Position numbers and translations under genes: made by a program. Below, in pieces: positions 1 through 12,004 of a DNA stretch of 64,000 bases; position 1 is the stretch's first letter; every line of letters starts with the position of its first letter. Below the pieces are notes generated by a model, which saw only the letters and a program-made list of their open reading frames with translations, was not told where the DNA came from and made no database searches. Origin of the DNA: Gordionus sp. m RMFG-2023 (Eukaryota; Nematomorpha; Gordioida; Chordodea; Parachordodidae); the NCBI RefSeq assembly GCF_954871325.1, contig NC_088777.1, positions 38,727,366-38,791,365 on the forward strand, read 5' to 3'.

Positions 1-2
1 AA

Positions 3-1667
3 AATTTACATTGCAATCATTTATGGGTATCTGCACTAATAGCCTATAAACTAAACGAATCGACAGATTTATTATTTTGCGGCGACCGTAAAGGTTATCT
101 TCATTTACTAAAATTAAGCAATTTCTTCTCCGAATATTTGCCCTTACAAACTATCGAAAACATTCACGGTTCTCGAGGCTTAAGTGATATACAATTGTGT
201 AAAGATAATAATATACTATATACCACAGATAGAAACGGAGTTCTAAGAGAATATTATTTTTACCAAAATGGCGAAAAATTTATATTTCTTAATAGCCAAA
301 ACTTTTCAAAATCGATAGAAATAATTGAAAAAATCATAATCAAAAATAATGTTTATGATGATACACAAAATAAATTCACCTTACTATTAGGATTTATGGG
401 ACGAGATTTTGTGTGTTACAACACGACAATAAATAATATATTGTTTAAAGTATGTTGCGGGGGTGCTCATCGTTCTTGGGATTATTTGATACCCGATGAT
501 GACACAAATTTATTTTTAGCCTTTATTAAAAAAGATATGTTTAGTTATCATTCCCGGGAACTAAAAAAATATGTTCCCAAGTTATTAAAAAAGGGATTGG
601 ATATGACGTACATTAATTCCGCAAAATTCATTAAAAAACTAATAAACTCTGCCTTTTTCATATTAATTATGCCTTTAGTAGGAGTGCCTAAAATACTGGT
701 AATAATATTTGATAGCCTTGCTTATGAAATTTTTGATATAAAAGGGAATTATCATTCAATACTCGATTTATTTATTGTACCCAATAATGGAATAAAAACG
801 GATTTTGTTAATTATTTATTTTTTACCTGCGGAGAAAAATCAGAATTTTGTGTTCAAAGCCTAATGATTTTTCAGGATAATAAGATGGTATTCAACGAAA
901 TCATCATAAAAACCAAATTAAATAGGCTAATTAAAAAGTTGCAAGGGGCTAGACTCACATGCCTAGATGGATATATTTTAGAAAAAGAATATTATGATGT
1001 AATATTAATTTTAGGCTCATCAAATGGGACACTAATCAATTTAAATTATTCTAGACTCCATAAAAAGTATATCATTTATAAATCCTGGCAGGCTCATGAT
1101 CACTGCATTACCAAAATTAAAAATATTCAACTAATTGATAATAATTATATCATATCTATCGACAACACGGGAGTCATTAAAATTTGGAGTATGATGACTA
1201 TTTTTGTCATCGATCAATTAGACATCATGCCAATTTATTCGTTTTTACCGCAAGAGTCTATTATAAATTACGAAGTGATAGAATATTTAAATCCCGAAAA
1301 GATTTGTTTGATAACTGGGAGTGAGAGCGGTTCGATATTTGCGACTTTATTAAAGATTAACAAATGCTGTATTAACACGATCCTTAAAAACTCAATAAAA
1401 TCCGCCCATTTAAGCAAAATAATAGATTTAAAAAGTTTCAAAATTATCGAAAACGGTTTGAAGAAAGTTTATATTGCTTCAATCTCTCTCGATAAAAAAT
1501 GTAAAATATGGTCATTTGACAATGAAGGGTTAAATTTTGATATCATTAAAATATTTGATGTTTGTACATGTGATATTACGGGTATAGATTTGATGCATAT
1601 TGATGACCCATATATCGTAATATATGGTGCTGGATTAGAACTTTTTAGGATTAGCTTTCGAAAATAG
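3..1667 (+). CDS. WDR6: WDR6-like WD40 protein, C-terminal part (5' end outside window)
   Basis: The frame is open from the first complete codon at position 3 to TAG at 1665-1667, 554 codons without an intron, so the gene begins upstream of the window. Near the start is LLFCGDRKGYLHLL followed by IHGSRGLSDIQL, the CGDR-G / HG--G pattern of the middle of WDR6. Later come WD-type blades: AHDHCITKIK ... IISIDNTGVIKIWSM, and near the end SAHLSKIIDL ... ASISLDKKCKIWSF. In known species WDR6 (yeast Trm734) is a cytoplasmic double beta-propeller of about 1000-1100 residues that partners the FTSJ1/Trm7 methyltransferase for 2'-O-methylation of tRNA position 34. The visible part fits the second half of that length. 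Family assignment is by pattern recognition; another long WD40 protein is the main alternative. Confidence 0.8.
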   Translation, partial: NLHCNHLWVSALIAYKLNESTDLLFCGDRKGYLHLLKLSNFFSEYLPLQTIENIHGSRGLSDIQLCKDNNILYTTDRNGVLREYYFYQNGEKFIFLNSQNFSKSIEIIEKIIIKNNVYDDTQNKFTLLLGFMGRDFVCYNTTINNILFKVCCGGAHRSWDYLIPDDDTNLFLAFIKKDMFSYHSRELKKYVPKLLKKGLDMTYINSAKFIKKLINSAFFILIMPLVGVPKILVIIFDSLAYEIFDIKGNYHSILDLFIVPNNGIKTDFVNYLFFTCGEKSEFCVQSLMIFQDNKMVFNEIIIKTKLNRLIKKLQGARLTCLDGYILEKEYYDVILILGSSNGTLINLNYSRLHKKYIIYKSWQAHDHCITKIKNIQLIDNNYIISIDNTGVIKIWSMMTIFVIDQLDIMPIYSFLPQESIINYEVIEYLNPEKICLITGSESGSIFATLLKINKCCINTILKNSIKSAHLSKIIDLKSFKIIENGLKKVYIASISLDKKCKIWSFDNEGLNFDIIKIFDVCTCDITGIDLMHIDDPYIVIYGAGLELFRISFRK

Positions 1668-2064
1668 CCTATGATAATATAATTGCCACATTCAAATCGT
1701 TAATATTGTTTAATATATTAACATTGTGATCTCTATATTATAAAATAATATTTCAATAAATCATGTAGAAGTGATTGTTAATTGATATTAAAATCATCTT
1801 GTTTAATTAATTAACTTGTGCTTGCGTAGATTAATGATTTCTCCCAATATCTATTTTCTGAATCCAACTAATTTTTAGTTCATATGAAAAATTACTGTGA
1901 TAAATTTAAAATAGATTGTATAAATAATTATAAAGGCTATGGTTTGGATAAAAATTGCAAAGATTTATTAGGGTTTTAAATTTTTTCACGAAATTTGAAA
2001 ATATTAGTGTTATTAAATAAAATATGAATATTTGATTACTTTCTAAAAAAGATAATAATATACC
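1668..2064. other. A+T-rich 3' flank of WDR6-like gene
   Basis: No coding or structured feature recognised. An AATAAA-like motif near 1755 could serve as polyadenylation signal for the upstream gene. Confidence 0.4.
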
Positions 2065-2390
2065 TGCCAGTTTTAGTTACAGGAAAAAGTAAAGTGTAAT
2101 AAGTGATTTATATCACTTTTGCTATCTATTGTTGAAAGTTCAACAGAGCTACGCTAGGTGCCAGTTTTAGTTACAGGAAAAAGTAAAGTGTATAAAGTGA
2201 TTTATATCACTTTTGCTATCTATTGTTGAAAGTTCAACAGAGCTACGCTAGGTATTCCTCATTTCCATCTAACTGGAAAATTAAGTTGGGTAAAAAGTTA
2301 AAAATGAGGAGCCCTCTACTGTGGGAAAGCCGCACGTACTTGTACGCACAAACAAGGTTTCGAACCATGTAGTATAGCGGTTCATTTCGT
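2065..2390 (+). repeat. Dispersed repeat, copy A, with a 94-bp tandem duplication
   Basis: A 94-bp unit beginning TGCCAGTTTTAGTTACAGG and ending GAGCTACGCTAGG occurs twice in tandem (2065-2158 and 2159-2252) with almost no differences. It is followed by a short hairpin around CCATCTAACTGG, the segment ATGAGGAGCCCTCTAC near 2306, and GGTTTCGAACC, which resembles a pol III B box with one extra T. A diverged copy lies in the opposite orientation at 17620-18215 and shares the GAGCTA(A/C)GCTAGGTATTCC and GAGGAGCCCTCTAC segments. It may be a SINE or a small DNA element; ends are not defined. Confidence 0.5.
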
Positions 2391-2530
2391 TTCGGTTTTT
2401 AGTTTGAAATTTTCTAAAGGTTTTGTTCCATTCCGGTTTTTGTTTTAGAAATTTATATCGACTCGTTCCGGTTTCGAATTTATAACGGTTCTTTTCCGTT
2501 CGTTCCGGTTTTTATAAATTTGATTTTATA
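2380..2530. repeat. Decayed CGGTTC-rich transposon end
   Basis: Several spaced copies of CGGTTC and TTCCGGTTTTT occur in A+T-rich DNA. The same vocabulary (AACCGTTAT, GGAACC) appears at 9280-9420, 17330-17440 and 55990-57115, so this looks like the remnant of a dispersed DNA-transposon terminus. The stretch from 2531 to 2812 shows nothing recognisable. Confidence 0.4.
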
Positions 2531-2824
2531 AAAAATTAATCTTATAATTTAGCATATAAAATGTAAAACTTGCTATTATTTTTAACTCAATAAACACTTA
2601 AATAAAATAAAAATAATTTAATGCAATGCTAGTTAATTTATTTGTAAATCTATATTTATTATTTTATGATTAAAAACAAAAAATACAGATTAATAAATTA
2701 TATGATTTTTCCCTAAATTAAAAGCAAGTATTATTATACTAATAAATAAAAATATATGTATATTATTATATAAGAATAAATTTGTTAATTTAGCCAAAAA
2801 TAGCCTTAGTTGTAGTGTTGTTAA

Positions 2825-3440
2825 TCGGCTTAGCCGAGTCGGCTCGAACGCAGCTCACCCAAATTTTGGGTCGTTTTTTTCGACTCTAACTCAAAGTTTT
2901 GGTCGTTTTTTACGACTTCGACCCGAGTTCAAGCCGAAAAAAATGACTTCGACCCAAAATATGGGTCGTTTTTTTCGACTCCGACCCAAGTCCAAGCCGA
3001 AAAAAACGACCTCGACCCAAAATATGGGTCGTTTTTTACGACTCCGACTCAAAATTTGGGTTGTATTTTTCGACTCAAACTTGAAATTTGGGTCGTATTT
3101 TTCGACTCAAACTTGAAGTTTGGGTCGTATTTTTCGACTCAAACTTGAAGTTTGGGTCGTATTTTTCGATTCAAACTTGAAGTTTGGGTCGTATTTTTTG
3201 ACTCATACTTGAAGTTTAGATCGTATTTTTTGACTCAAACTTGAAGTTTAGATCGTATTTTTCGACTCCAACTCAAAGTTTGGGTCGTTTTTCTGACTCA
3301 GACTCAAACATCGGGTCGTTTTATTCAATCCGACTCAAAATATGGATCTTTCTTTTTAAAGACGACTTAAAGTTAGGGTTGCTTTTTTTCACCCTTAACC
3401 CAATATCTAGATCATTTTTTTTGACCAAAAGTCAAATAAC
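2825..3440 (+). repeat. GTCG minisatellite, left arm
   Basis: Tandem units of about 33 bp follow the pattern CGACTCAAACTTGAAGTTT then GGGTCGTATTTTT. The units nearest the terminus are more varied (CCGACCCAA, AAGCCGAAAAAAACGAC). Clustered GGGTCG/CGACCC boxes just inside a hAT terminus are plausible transposase-binding sites, which is inference. Any open frame through this block is an accident of the repeat. Confidence 0.8.
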
Positions 3441-3544
3441 ATTTAGTATATATTAATATTATAGGCGGGAAAGTTACTTAAAGCTTCTTTAAATTATAAT
3501 GCTCTGGATTAACTATTCATCATAGTTATTTTTTAAAATTTTTA

Positions 3545-4965
3545 AGTGAAGATGCACCATAGAAAAGAGCCATTTGTTATGATGCTTATTTTTGAACTTT
3601 TTTAAATGAAATAGATGAAAATATATATTGTAGACATGTTAAATCAAAATTTCAGTGAAGATGTACCATAGATAAGTGACAATTGTCATAATCGCCATTT
3701 TTGAACTTTTTTGAGTTTTTTTAAAGCAAATTGCTAAAAATATATATTCTAAACATGTTGAATTAAAAATTCAGTGAGGATGTATCATAGATAGGTGACA
3801 ATTGTCATAATCGTTATTTTTGAACTTTTTTCAAATTTTTAAAGCAAATAGCTAAAAATATATATTCTAAACATGTTAAATTTAAAATTTGTGAGGATGT
3901 ATCATAGATAGGTGACAATTGTCATAATCGCTATTTTTGAACTTTTTCAAATTTTTTTAAAGGAAATATCTAAAAATATATATTCTAAACATGTTAAATT
4001 AAAAATTCAGTGAGGATGTATCATATATAGGTGACAATTGTCATAATCGCTATTTTTGAACTTTTTCAAATTTTTTTAAAGGAAATATCTAAAAATATAT
4101 ATTCTAAACATGTTAAATTAAAAATTCAGTGAAGATATATCATAGATAGGTGACAATTGTCATAATCGCTATTTTTGAACTTTTTCAAATTTTTTTAAAG
4201 GAAATATCTGAAAATATATATACTAAACATGTTAAATTAAAAATTCAGTGATGATGTATCATAGATAGGTGACAATTGTCATAATCGCTATTTTTGAACT
4301 TTTTCAAATTTTTTTAAAGGAAATAGCTAAAATTATATATTCTAAACATGTTAAATTAAAAATTCAGTGAGGATGTATCATAGATAGGTGACAATTGTCA
4401 TAATCGTTATTTTTGAACTTTTTTAAAGGAAATAGCTAAAAATATATATTCTAAACATGTTAAATTAAAAATTCAGTGATGATGTATCATAGATAGGTGA
4501 CAATTGTCATAATCGTTATTTTTGAATTTTTTCAATTTTTTTTAAAGGAAATAGCTAAAAATATATATTCTAAACATGTTAAATTAAAAATTCAGTGAGG
4601 ATGTATCATATATAGGTGACAATTGTCATAATCGCTATTTTTGAACTTTTTTTAAAGGAAATAGCTAAAAATATATATTCTAAACATGTTAAATTAAAAA
4701 TTTAAGAGGATGTATCATAGATAGGTGACAATTTTCATAATCGCTATTTTTAACATTTTTTAAAGAAAATAGCTAAAAATATATATTCTAAACATGTTAA
4801 ATTAAAAATTCAGTGAGGATGTATCATAGATAGGGGACAATTGTCATAATCGTTATTTTTAAACTTTTTCCAATTTTTTAAAGCAAATAACTAAAGATAT
4901 ATATCCTAAACATGTTAAATTAAAATATCAGTGAGGATGTATCATAGATAAGGGACAAAAAATGT
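3545..4965 (+). repeat. ~119-bp satellite array, left arm
   Basis: About 12 tandem monomers of 105-121 bp. Landmarks in each are GTGACAATTGTCATAATCG, TTTTTGAAC, AAATATATATTCTAAACATG and TTCAGTGAGGATGTATCATA. Almost every monomer holds the perfect 12-bp palindrome TGACAATTGTCA. Variation is mostly in the length of the T-rich segment. The outermost monomers are the most diverged and the central ones the most alike, as expected from unequal exchange. Confidence 0.9.
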
Positions 4966-5936
4966 TATTATATATACGAGTAGTAAGGTACATAATAATT
5001 TTTGAGTGATAAAATGAGATGCTAATATATTTCTTGTAATTTTAATTTATAAAAAAATTCTTAAATATGTTATTGTCATAGACTGGGTCAGAAAATCAAC
5101 TATCACATAAACTCATCTATGTTTTATTCATATTATATTTTTAAGTTTAAGGATATTAAAATATTTCCTCTTTGAAGTTTCTAGTTAGGATAAAATTTAC
5201 TTGGCACATCTTACAATGATATTTATACCTTGTTTTTTTTTTCGAGAATAAATTTTATGCGATATCTCATGAAGGAAATTACATATCATTGTACAGAGAA
5301 ATAACTTTGTATATATTATCTGCACCAATATCTTTTATATCAATCTCTATCGATGACATTTTAAATTATATTGGAAACTAGATTGTGTAGATTTCTAAAT
5401 ATTAATTTAAAGGATTAAGATTTTAGAATTAATTATAAATATATCTTAATAATTTTTATATTGCATTTAATATTTAAAATCTCTCGTTTTAAGCCTATTT
5501 AGCAAGAAAAATATTGACTAATCCTGAAATTACGATAATAGATATCTATACCTTTATATAATCTATGAGAAAAATTGCTCTCATAATATTCTTCTTAATA
5601 AAATAGTGAATAATTAACGCCTGAAAAAAAGTATAGCGCTTTATAACATGGTTCAAAGTTAATCCCAGTATCAATTTTAATGTGTAATTTTTCTCAAGTG
5701 TTCAAAATTCTAAATCTTAATATCAAAAACTATTTTAGTTATCAATTTAAAGTCAAATAATATTAAAACACTAATATTCTACAGTATTCATAAAAAACAA
5801 CAGCCTGAAACAAGAATAGTAAGCTCAAAACATCTTAAATATTTGATACATTTATAGTTTAAATATTTTTATTTAAATTATATATATTTATTAATGTACA
5901 AAAAATTTAATTTAACAATATATATAGATATAAAAA
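4966..5936. other. A+T-rich subterminal DNA of left arm
   Basis: No gene seen. The block is repeated inverted at 12215-13085 and lies between the satellite array and the transposase stop codon, so it may include the transposase 3' UTR. Confidence 0.6.
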
Positions 5937-8900
5937 TTATGTATAAAATTTATTATTCATGATATTGATATCCCATGAATTTAAACATAAACACTGTTTA
6001 AGTGTTTCGGAGGCCATGCGATTTCTTTTCTTTGTTACGGTGTCCACCCCTCTTGAGAAGACACGCTCGCTCTCAACGGATGTACTTTGCTGCGACAAAA
6101 AATCTTTAGCCATCATGCAAAGGTACGGAAAACGCTCAGAATTACAGCTCCACCAATCCAACACTGTAGTCGTTGCTGAGACTACTGGATCAGCTAGGTA
6201 TTCGGCGATCTCGTTCACCATTGGAACTAACGAGGCTTTCCTAAAAATATAAAATAAATTATTAAAATTAAATATATCAACTTTGAGAAAATTTAAAATA
6301 GTTATAGAATATTAAATATATACCTTCTCAGACTATTTAAGATAGTTATTGACATCATTTCACAATTATCGTCTTTTTCTGATATTTCTGGCGATATATT
6401 ACACCGGTATTTACCATATAAAGCAATCAATTTTTCATAATAACATTCTTTGTTCATCCATAAAGGTATGAATGTTTTCTTGATACGTGGATCAAGAAAA
6501 CTACACACATATATTTCGAAATTGTCCATAATATTGATATATTTTTGGCATTTAGCCAACATAGATCTAGACGATTCTACTATAACATTATTATTACTGG
6601 TTTCAATACTTGTTACCAGTAATATTTGAATCGTATCTAAATATAGTGCATACATCCCTATTGTAGATGTATTCGTACTTATCTCGCACGTTATTTTATA
6701 AAAAGGATATAAAAAATCCTCTATATCTTTTAACATTCTACTCTCATCTGTATTAATGTAAAAATTTTCATTGATACATCTTTTCCCCATTTTAACAATA
6801 GTTTCTAAATTCTATAAATCAAACAGTAAAAAAATTAAATATTAATATTAATACCTTATTAATTTTACTAAGCATGAGATACTTTGAATTCCACCTAGTT
6901 GACACATCTAATGGAATTTTGCAATTACAAATATCAACAAAATCCTGCATCAAGGAAGGACTTTTATGAATTTTTTTCACCAACATCTCAACTTTTTCTA
7001 AATCTGTTGAGATTGTTGGCAGTCCTTCTTGTACAATCAAATTAATAATGTGGGCAAGACATCTAATTGTGTTAAAATTTTGGTTATATGTCTCACGAAT
7101 TAAAGGAATTATGAGCTTTCCCGCCGAAAGCATGTTCGATCCATTATCATGGGTAATGGATGATATTTTATCTATTATTTTGTACTCTGTCATTATTGAT
7201 AATAATAATTCTTTAATATCTTCACCCGTGTGAGGGTGGGCAAATTCCGTAATTGATAATAAGGCATTAGTTATATTCCATTTATCATTTATATAATGGA
7301 CCGTTATGGCGCAATAACTTATTAAATTATTGCTGGTCCATATGTCTGTTGTTATTGCCATCTTATTTTTATAATTATGGAAGGAATTCATAATATTTGT
7401 TTTAGCCTCGTTATATATATTGTTTAAATATTTCATAGCAGTTTGCCTGCACCAAACTTTGGAGGTTTTGTTTAAATATGTAAAGATGTCTTTAAAATTT
7501 TTACTATCATACGTTCTAAATGAAATATTTTCATTGATGATATATTTGAGTATTAATTTATTTAAATGAAAATTATCGTCTGTTGTAAGTTTTCTTGCCC
7601 CTATAATAGAATCAGGCAAAGGTGGCGAATCATTGATTACTTCAGGATGTTTGGTTAGAAGATGTTTGCGCAAATTGGCTAAAATAAATTATATATATTA
7701 TTAAATAAATTATATATATTATATATGTCGTATTTGGGATATGGAATCATGTGAGATTCGGAATCCCAACGTTGGGATTCAAGATCTTGAATCCCCACGT
7801 TTTATTCGGGATCTTTTTGTTTAAATATTTTTATTAAAATATTTAAAAAATATTCCGAATCCCCATGAATAAAAAATAAAATAATATAATTACTTTTTCT
7901 TCTCTTTTTTACGGCTGGCACCACATAATTAAAAGGCCAAAATAAGGGATTTAAAAAGGGAATTTAAAAAAAAGTAAATAGTATAAAATTAAGGCATATA
8001 ATGAATGAAAAGGGATGAGGTTAAGACATTTTTGTTTTAGAAAATATTAAAAAATATATTTATAAAAAATCCGAATTATTGCAACAATTATTCAATGCAA
8101 TATGGCATTTCATTGAACATTTAAGCAGGGATCCAAACATTTATAACGGTTCAGTATATAAAAAATTATAATGGTTTATTTTTCTGGATGTAATATTGAG
8201 TTAGCCGTTCTAAAATATCAAATATGAATAAGGAAAAATACTATGTATCTTTAGGTTGAGACAAATAAGGTCAGACTCATTTAGAGATTGTTAAAACTTA
8301 ATTATTTATAACAACGAACAAATTTTAAGTTGAGATTATCAAAATGTTTTTTTTTAAAAAAAGCTAAGGACCAATATATATTTTTATTTAGTTTTTATAT
8401 TTTTTTTTTACATATTTTTATATAGTTTTAATATTTTAGTGTTTTATCATATTTTTTTAAATTATAACAATATCAATATTATCAAAATAAAATTTTAAAA
8501 AATAAAACAAATAACAATGGCAATATTTAGAAGTTTTGGAAGCAGGAAAATTTATTTCCTTTTTTGAGAAAATTAGAGAGTAAAATTTTGTCAGCCCAGG
8601 CAAATTCTGTTTCTAGTGAAAGGCTATTTTTCTGTAGCCAATCGCCTATTAGAGGAAAGGCGTACACAATTGAAATAAAAAAAATAGACATTCTTCTTTT
8701 TCTAAGTAAAAATTTGGATTTATAATATGTATTTATTTTTTGTTATTATGGATTATGGAATTAAAGAAATAAATAAAATAAATTCAATAAAGTGAAAAAA
8801 TTATAGCATTAAAGTTTTGAAATATTTAAAAACACCGTGAATTTTCGGGCGTGAAACAAAATATTGCCTTCGAGTATTTAATGATTTAAAGCATAAAAGT

Positions 8901-11494
8901 AATACAATATTAATTATCTCTAAAAAATAAAATTTTCTGGTGAAAATATAATTTAATTGTTTTTTTTAAAAAAAGATTCCGAATCCCCTTAAATATTTTT
9001 TTAAAAAAAATTTATTTTTGTTATAAATATCTGAACCAGGAGGTTCCAGCAACACAAATTTCTGTAGAAAGGGCTTTTTGTGTTATCGTCACTACGAACA
9101 AAAAGGAATCTATTTATACTTGAAAATATATAGCTTATATGTTCAAATAAATATTTAAAAATGAGTTATTTTGAATCTTATATATTTTTTTTATATATAA
9201 TTCATAAATGCTTATAATAAAAATAAATTAAAAGATGGTGTTGCTTCAATAAAAAAAAATTTCTAACCGTAATGAACCTTTATAATTAGCTGAACCGAAC
9301 GGAACCTTTATATAAATTCCTTCTCAAGCACCGTAACCAAAACGTAACTATTATAATTTTTTATATACTGAACCGTAACCAAACTGAACCGTTATAAATA
9401 ACGGTTCGGGTCCCTGCTTAAATGTTGCAATAATTCGGATTTTTTGTAAATATATTTTTTAAAACAAAAAAGCCTTAACCTCATCCCTTTTCATTCATTA
9501 TATTTCTTAATTTTATACTATTTACTTTTTTTAAAAATTCTCTTATTAAATCCCTTATTTTGGTTTTTTAATTATATGGTGCCAGCCGCAAAAAAGAGCA
9601 TAGAAATAAGTAATTATATTTTAAATTTTTTTTCATGGGGATTCGGTTTAAAAAAAAGATCCCGAATAAAAACGTGGGGATTCAAGATCTTGAATCCCCA
9701 CGTTGGGATTCCGAATCCCACATGATTCCCCAATACGACATATATATTATTAAATAAATCAAAAGAAACTATATTCTAAACCCTGCCTCCTTTCGATTAT
9801 TCAAACATTTGAATGTTGATGCATAATGCACTAACTAATAAAAATTTTAATACTGATATATTGCCTATCATTAATGTTAAGCCCGATTTGATCGATTTTT
9901 AAAAAGACCTGAATAATATTATGTAATCATGGAGATTTTGCTCATAGATGACAGATAGGTTTTTATTTTACCAAATCTCGAGGCTTACTTATTATTTTGC
10001 TAAAATCCTAATTTGGCCATTTTTAAGAAATCGAAAGGGGTCGGCCGAAAAGTGATTGATTTGACAATGACCCTACAAAGAAGTATTAAATAATACTAAG
10101 AATTAATACCTATTTTGTTGTTAATAAGCTAAGTTACAATCAGAAATTAATAAATAAAATATATCAGAGGGCTAGATCGTATTTTAATTTTTTTATATAT
10201 ACCACCGGGCTGGGCCTAAAATTATTTATAAAAAAATATCCGAACAGGGCCGGCCATATATATCAAATTAAATATTTAAAATCGCTTTTATTAGCTAAAA
10301 ATCTATTATAAATATAATATATTTTAAAAAAATCCGGGCCGGGCTAGCCGTATATTGTAAATTAAATATTTGTAATACCTATTATTAGCTATAAAAATCT
10401 ATTATAAATAGAACTGTATTTATATTGATATAAAATTTATAAAAATATTATTTAAAAATATCCTAAATAAAAAAATATATGTATATTATTTTAAAAATAA
10501 AATAAATTAACCAATCACAAAAGAACAATAATATATCAAAAAAAAATAACATAAAAAACATTTAAAAAAATAACAAAAAAATTCAATATAAAAAGAAGTC
10601 CGAGTCAAAAAAACGACCCAAACTCTGGGTCGGGGTCGCGACGTTTGAACAACATAATAATGAGCCCCTCCAAAAAAATAGTAACCTAACTTAATATTCT
10701 AAATAATTAATATTAAGTATAAATTATTACCTTTTTTGAAAAATATAGCCAGGTTTATATATTGAATATATTTTCTATATTTTAATTAGGTTTAAAATAA
10801 TAAAAAATTAGAGTAAAAAATAAAAAGATAGGTAAATTTAGCACTTAAATAAGATAAAATAGGCCATTATGAAGTAATAATTAAATCTTTATAAGCAAAT
10901 ATCGCAAAATTGACAGAGCTGTACCGTCATAAAAATTAAAATTTTTTTAATTTAGTTTTTATTTTTTTATATATTGAAAATAAATAAGTTATTATCCACT
11001 TTTAGCTTAAAAATATTTAAAAACTGGAGGAAAACAAAACAATTCTAGACCAACATTAAAATCCTAAAAACCCCGAAATATTTTATGTTTTTTTAAATAT
11101 TAAAAAACATTACTGCCATCATAAGGAATAATTTCTTTTTAAATTTGAAAATTTAATTTAATGTAACTATATAAAAACAAAAATTTATTAAACTTGTAGC
11201 GGTAGTGGAACGATATATTTTTTCGCAATGATTGCATTTTTTGTGTGATTTATTTGGACTATAATTATAATTTGATTTAATATTGAAACTACTATTAATC
11301 GCAGAAGAATTTAAATCCTGTTCTATTAGTGAATCCGAAAAAGGCTCCAACTAAAATTATAAATATATTAAAATAAAGGTTATAATTGCATAAAATCGAA
11401 ATAATATCATAAAGGTTTATGGTTATTGATTTACTTGATTTTCTCTATCATCTTGAGTTGACCTTGATGGCGTAGAACTTGAACTTTGTGACAT
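5937..11494 (-). CDS. BED-finger hAT transposase, five exons, apparently intact
   Basis: Exons on the minus strand: 11494-11435, 11350-11194, 7678-6855, 6811-6324 and 6240-5937. All junctions are GT/AG and phases agree, giving 1833 nt, 610 residues, with no internal stop. A BED zinc finger is built across the 3.5-kb intron (C59, C62, H78, H83). The RNase H-like core shows ITTDIWTS (D184) and ITHDNGSNM (D250), plus the C-x2-H pair RCLAHIINL (C279, H282) typical of hAT enzymes. The C-terminal dimerisation domain is complete: LDWW near 537-540, then SVESERVFSRG at 564-574. The protein would cut and paste hAT ends. The other introns are 43, 83 and 84 bases. The large intron (7679-11193) contains nested repeats, so efficient splicing is uncertain. 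The first donor of the large intron (GTTTAA) is weak. The final acidic catalytic residue was not assigned. Confidence 0.8.
8590..8725 (+). pseudogene. hAT transposase C-terminal fragment
   Basis: The + frame reads SAQANSVSSERLFFCSQSP ... IDILLFLSKNLDL and then a stop. This is the hAT dimerisation motif (A-S-SERLFS, then LLFL-KNL) without the rest of the protein. It sits in the nested foldback element and is a leftover from a different hAT family than the surrounding gene. Confidence 0.7.
9049..9129 (+). pseudogene. Second short hAT C-terminal fragment
   Basis: VPATQISVERAFCVI is the P-T-SVERAFS motif of the hAT dimerisation domain, ending at a stop about 27 residues later. It lies 320 bases after the first fragment. 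The two are either remains of two elements or a partial duplication. Confidence 0.55.
9869..10652. repeat. Decayed relatives of the giant hAT ends
   Basis: The segment from 9869 (GTTAAGCCCGATTTGATCG, then TTTTTAAAAAGACC) to about 10030 aligns with the MITE copies at 43148-43350 and 63817-64000. The segment 10590-10652 (GACCCAAACTCTGGGTCGG, then GGTCGCGACG and TTTGAACAACA) matches the right end of the giant hAT. Together they look like a degraded, non-autonomous member of the same terminal-repeat family, lying inside the intron of its presumed parent transposase. Confidence 0.5.
10205..10400. repeat. Two tandem ~115-bp CCGGGCC-containing units
   Basis: Each unit has a G+C-rich block (CCGGGCTGGGCC, CAGGGCCGGCC, CCGGGCCGGGCTAGCC) after a run of A, followed by AAATTAAATATTT and TTAGCTA-AAAATCTATTA. 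Similar AAAATCCGGGCC cores occur at 55005-55050 and GGGGCCGGCCC at 46299, so it is dispersed. Function unknown. No other feature is seen between 10653 and 11193. Confidence 0.5.
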
Positions 11495-12004
11495 CACACT
11501 AAGAAAAGTTTTATATAAAAATAATATTTAAGAAATGATTTAAATTGGACAACTTTTATTAATAAAATTTATGTTAATAATATTAAATTATAATTTTAAA
11601 AACAAAAAATGAATAAAATAAAAAAATTTAGATTTATACCCCTAAAAATAATAAAAAAAAATTTGGAAAGTTAAAAAAAATTTGGAAAGTTAAAAAAAAT
11701 GATTATTAATCATATCCCTATCCCTAACAATGAAGAAAAGAAAAAATCTCAACAAATTTGCCGTCTAGCTGGCACCACTAAAAGTAAAATAAAATATCTT
11801 TTATAATTTTAGAATTTAAATAGTCACTTCACTTCCATATGGAATTTTTAAACTAATAAAACAATAAATTTTTTAAATAAGTATTTGCGATTCCGGATGC
11901 ATTTTTTCAATTAAAATATGAATTTTTTTAAATATAATTTAATAATTTAGGCGAGCTATATTTTTCATAAATGTAGTGTTAAGTCGAGTTTTTTTAAGTC
12001 GTAC

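Larger units (their letters stand above)
2813..6147 (+). repeat. Left inverted arm of giant hAT
   Basis: This arm matches the reverse complement of 12005-15566 from the terminal TAGTGTTGTTAA to GAATTACAG in the last transposase exon, where similarity stops at 6147 / 12005. The arms differ mainly in number of satellite monomers (left about 12, right about 15). Confidence 0.88.
7722..9742. mobile_element. Nested foldback element with ~400-bp inverted ends
   Basis: It lies in the large intron of the hAT transposase. The left end TATATGTCGTATTTGGGAT and right end CCCCAATACGACATATA are inverted copies, followed on both sides by GGAATCATGTG, GATTCGGAATCCC and TTCAAGATCTTGAATCCCC, itself palindromic. 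The arms run on through ATAAGGGATTT, GAAAAGGGATGAGG and TTAAGCAGGGA(T/C)CC to CGGTTCAGTATATAAAAAA (to about 8172, and from about 9385). The internal CAGGG termini (8126 and 9416) look like hAT ends, but their flanks are inverted rather than direct repeats, so the insertion history is unclear. A direct repeat TATATATTATTAAATAAAT flanks the whole element (about 7691 and 9740), possibly a target duplication, but it is low in complexity. Confidence 0.65.

Noticed and set aside
3241-3456. Open frame in the left GTCG minisatellite and its mirror frames at 14989-15564
   Set aside because: They are translations of tandem 33-bp units (RSYFSTPTQSLGRF-like) and change with repeat number; no independent coding signal.
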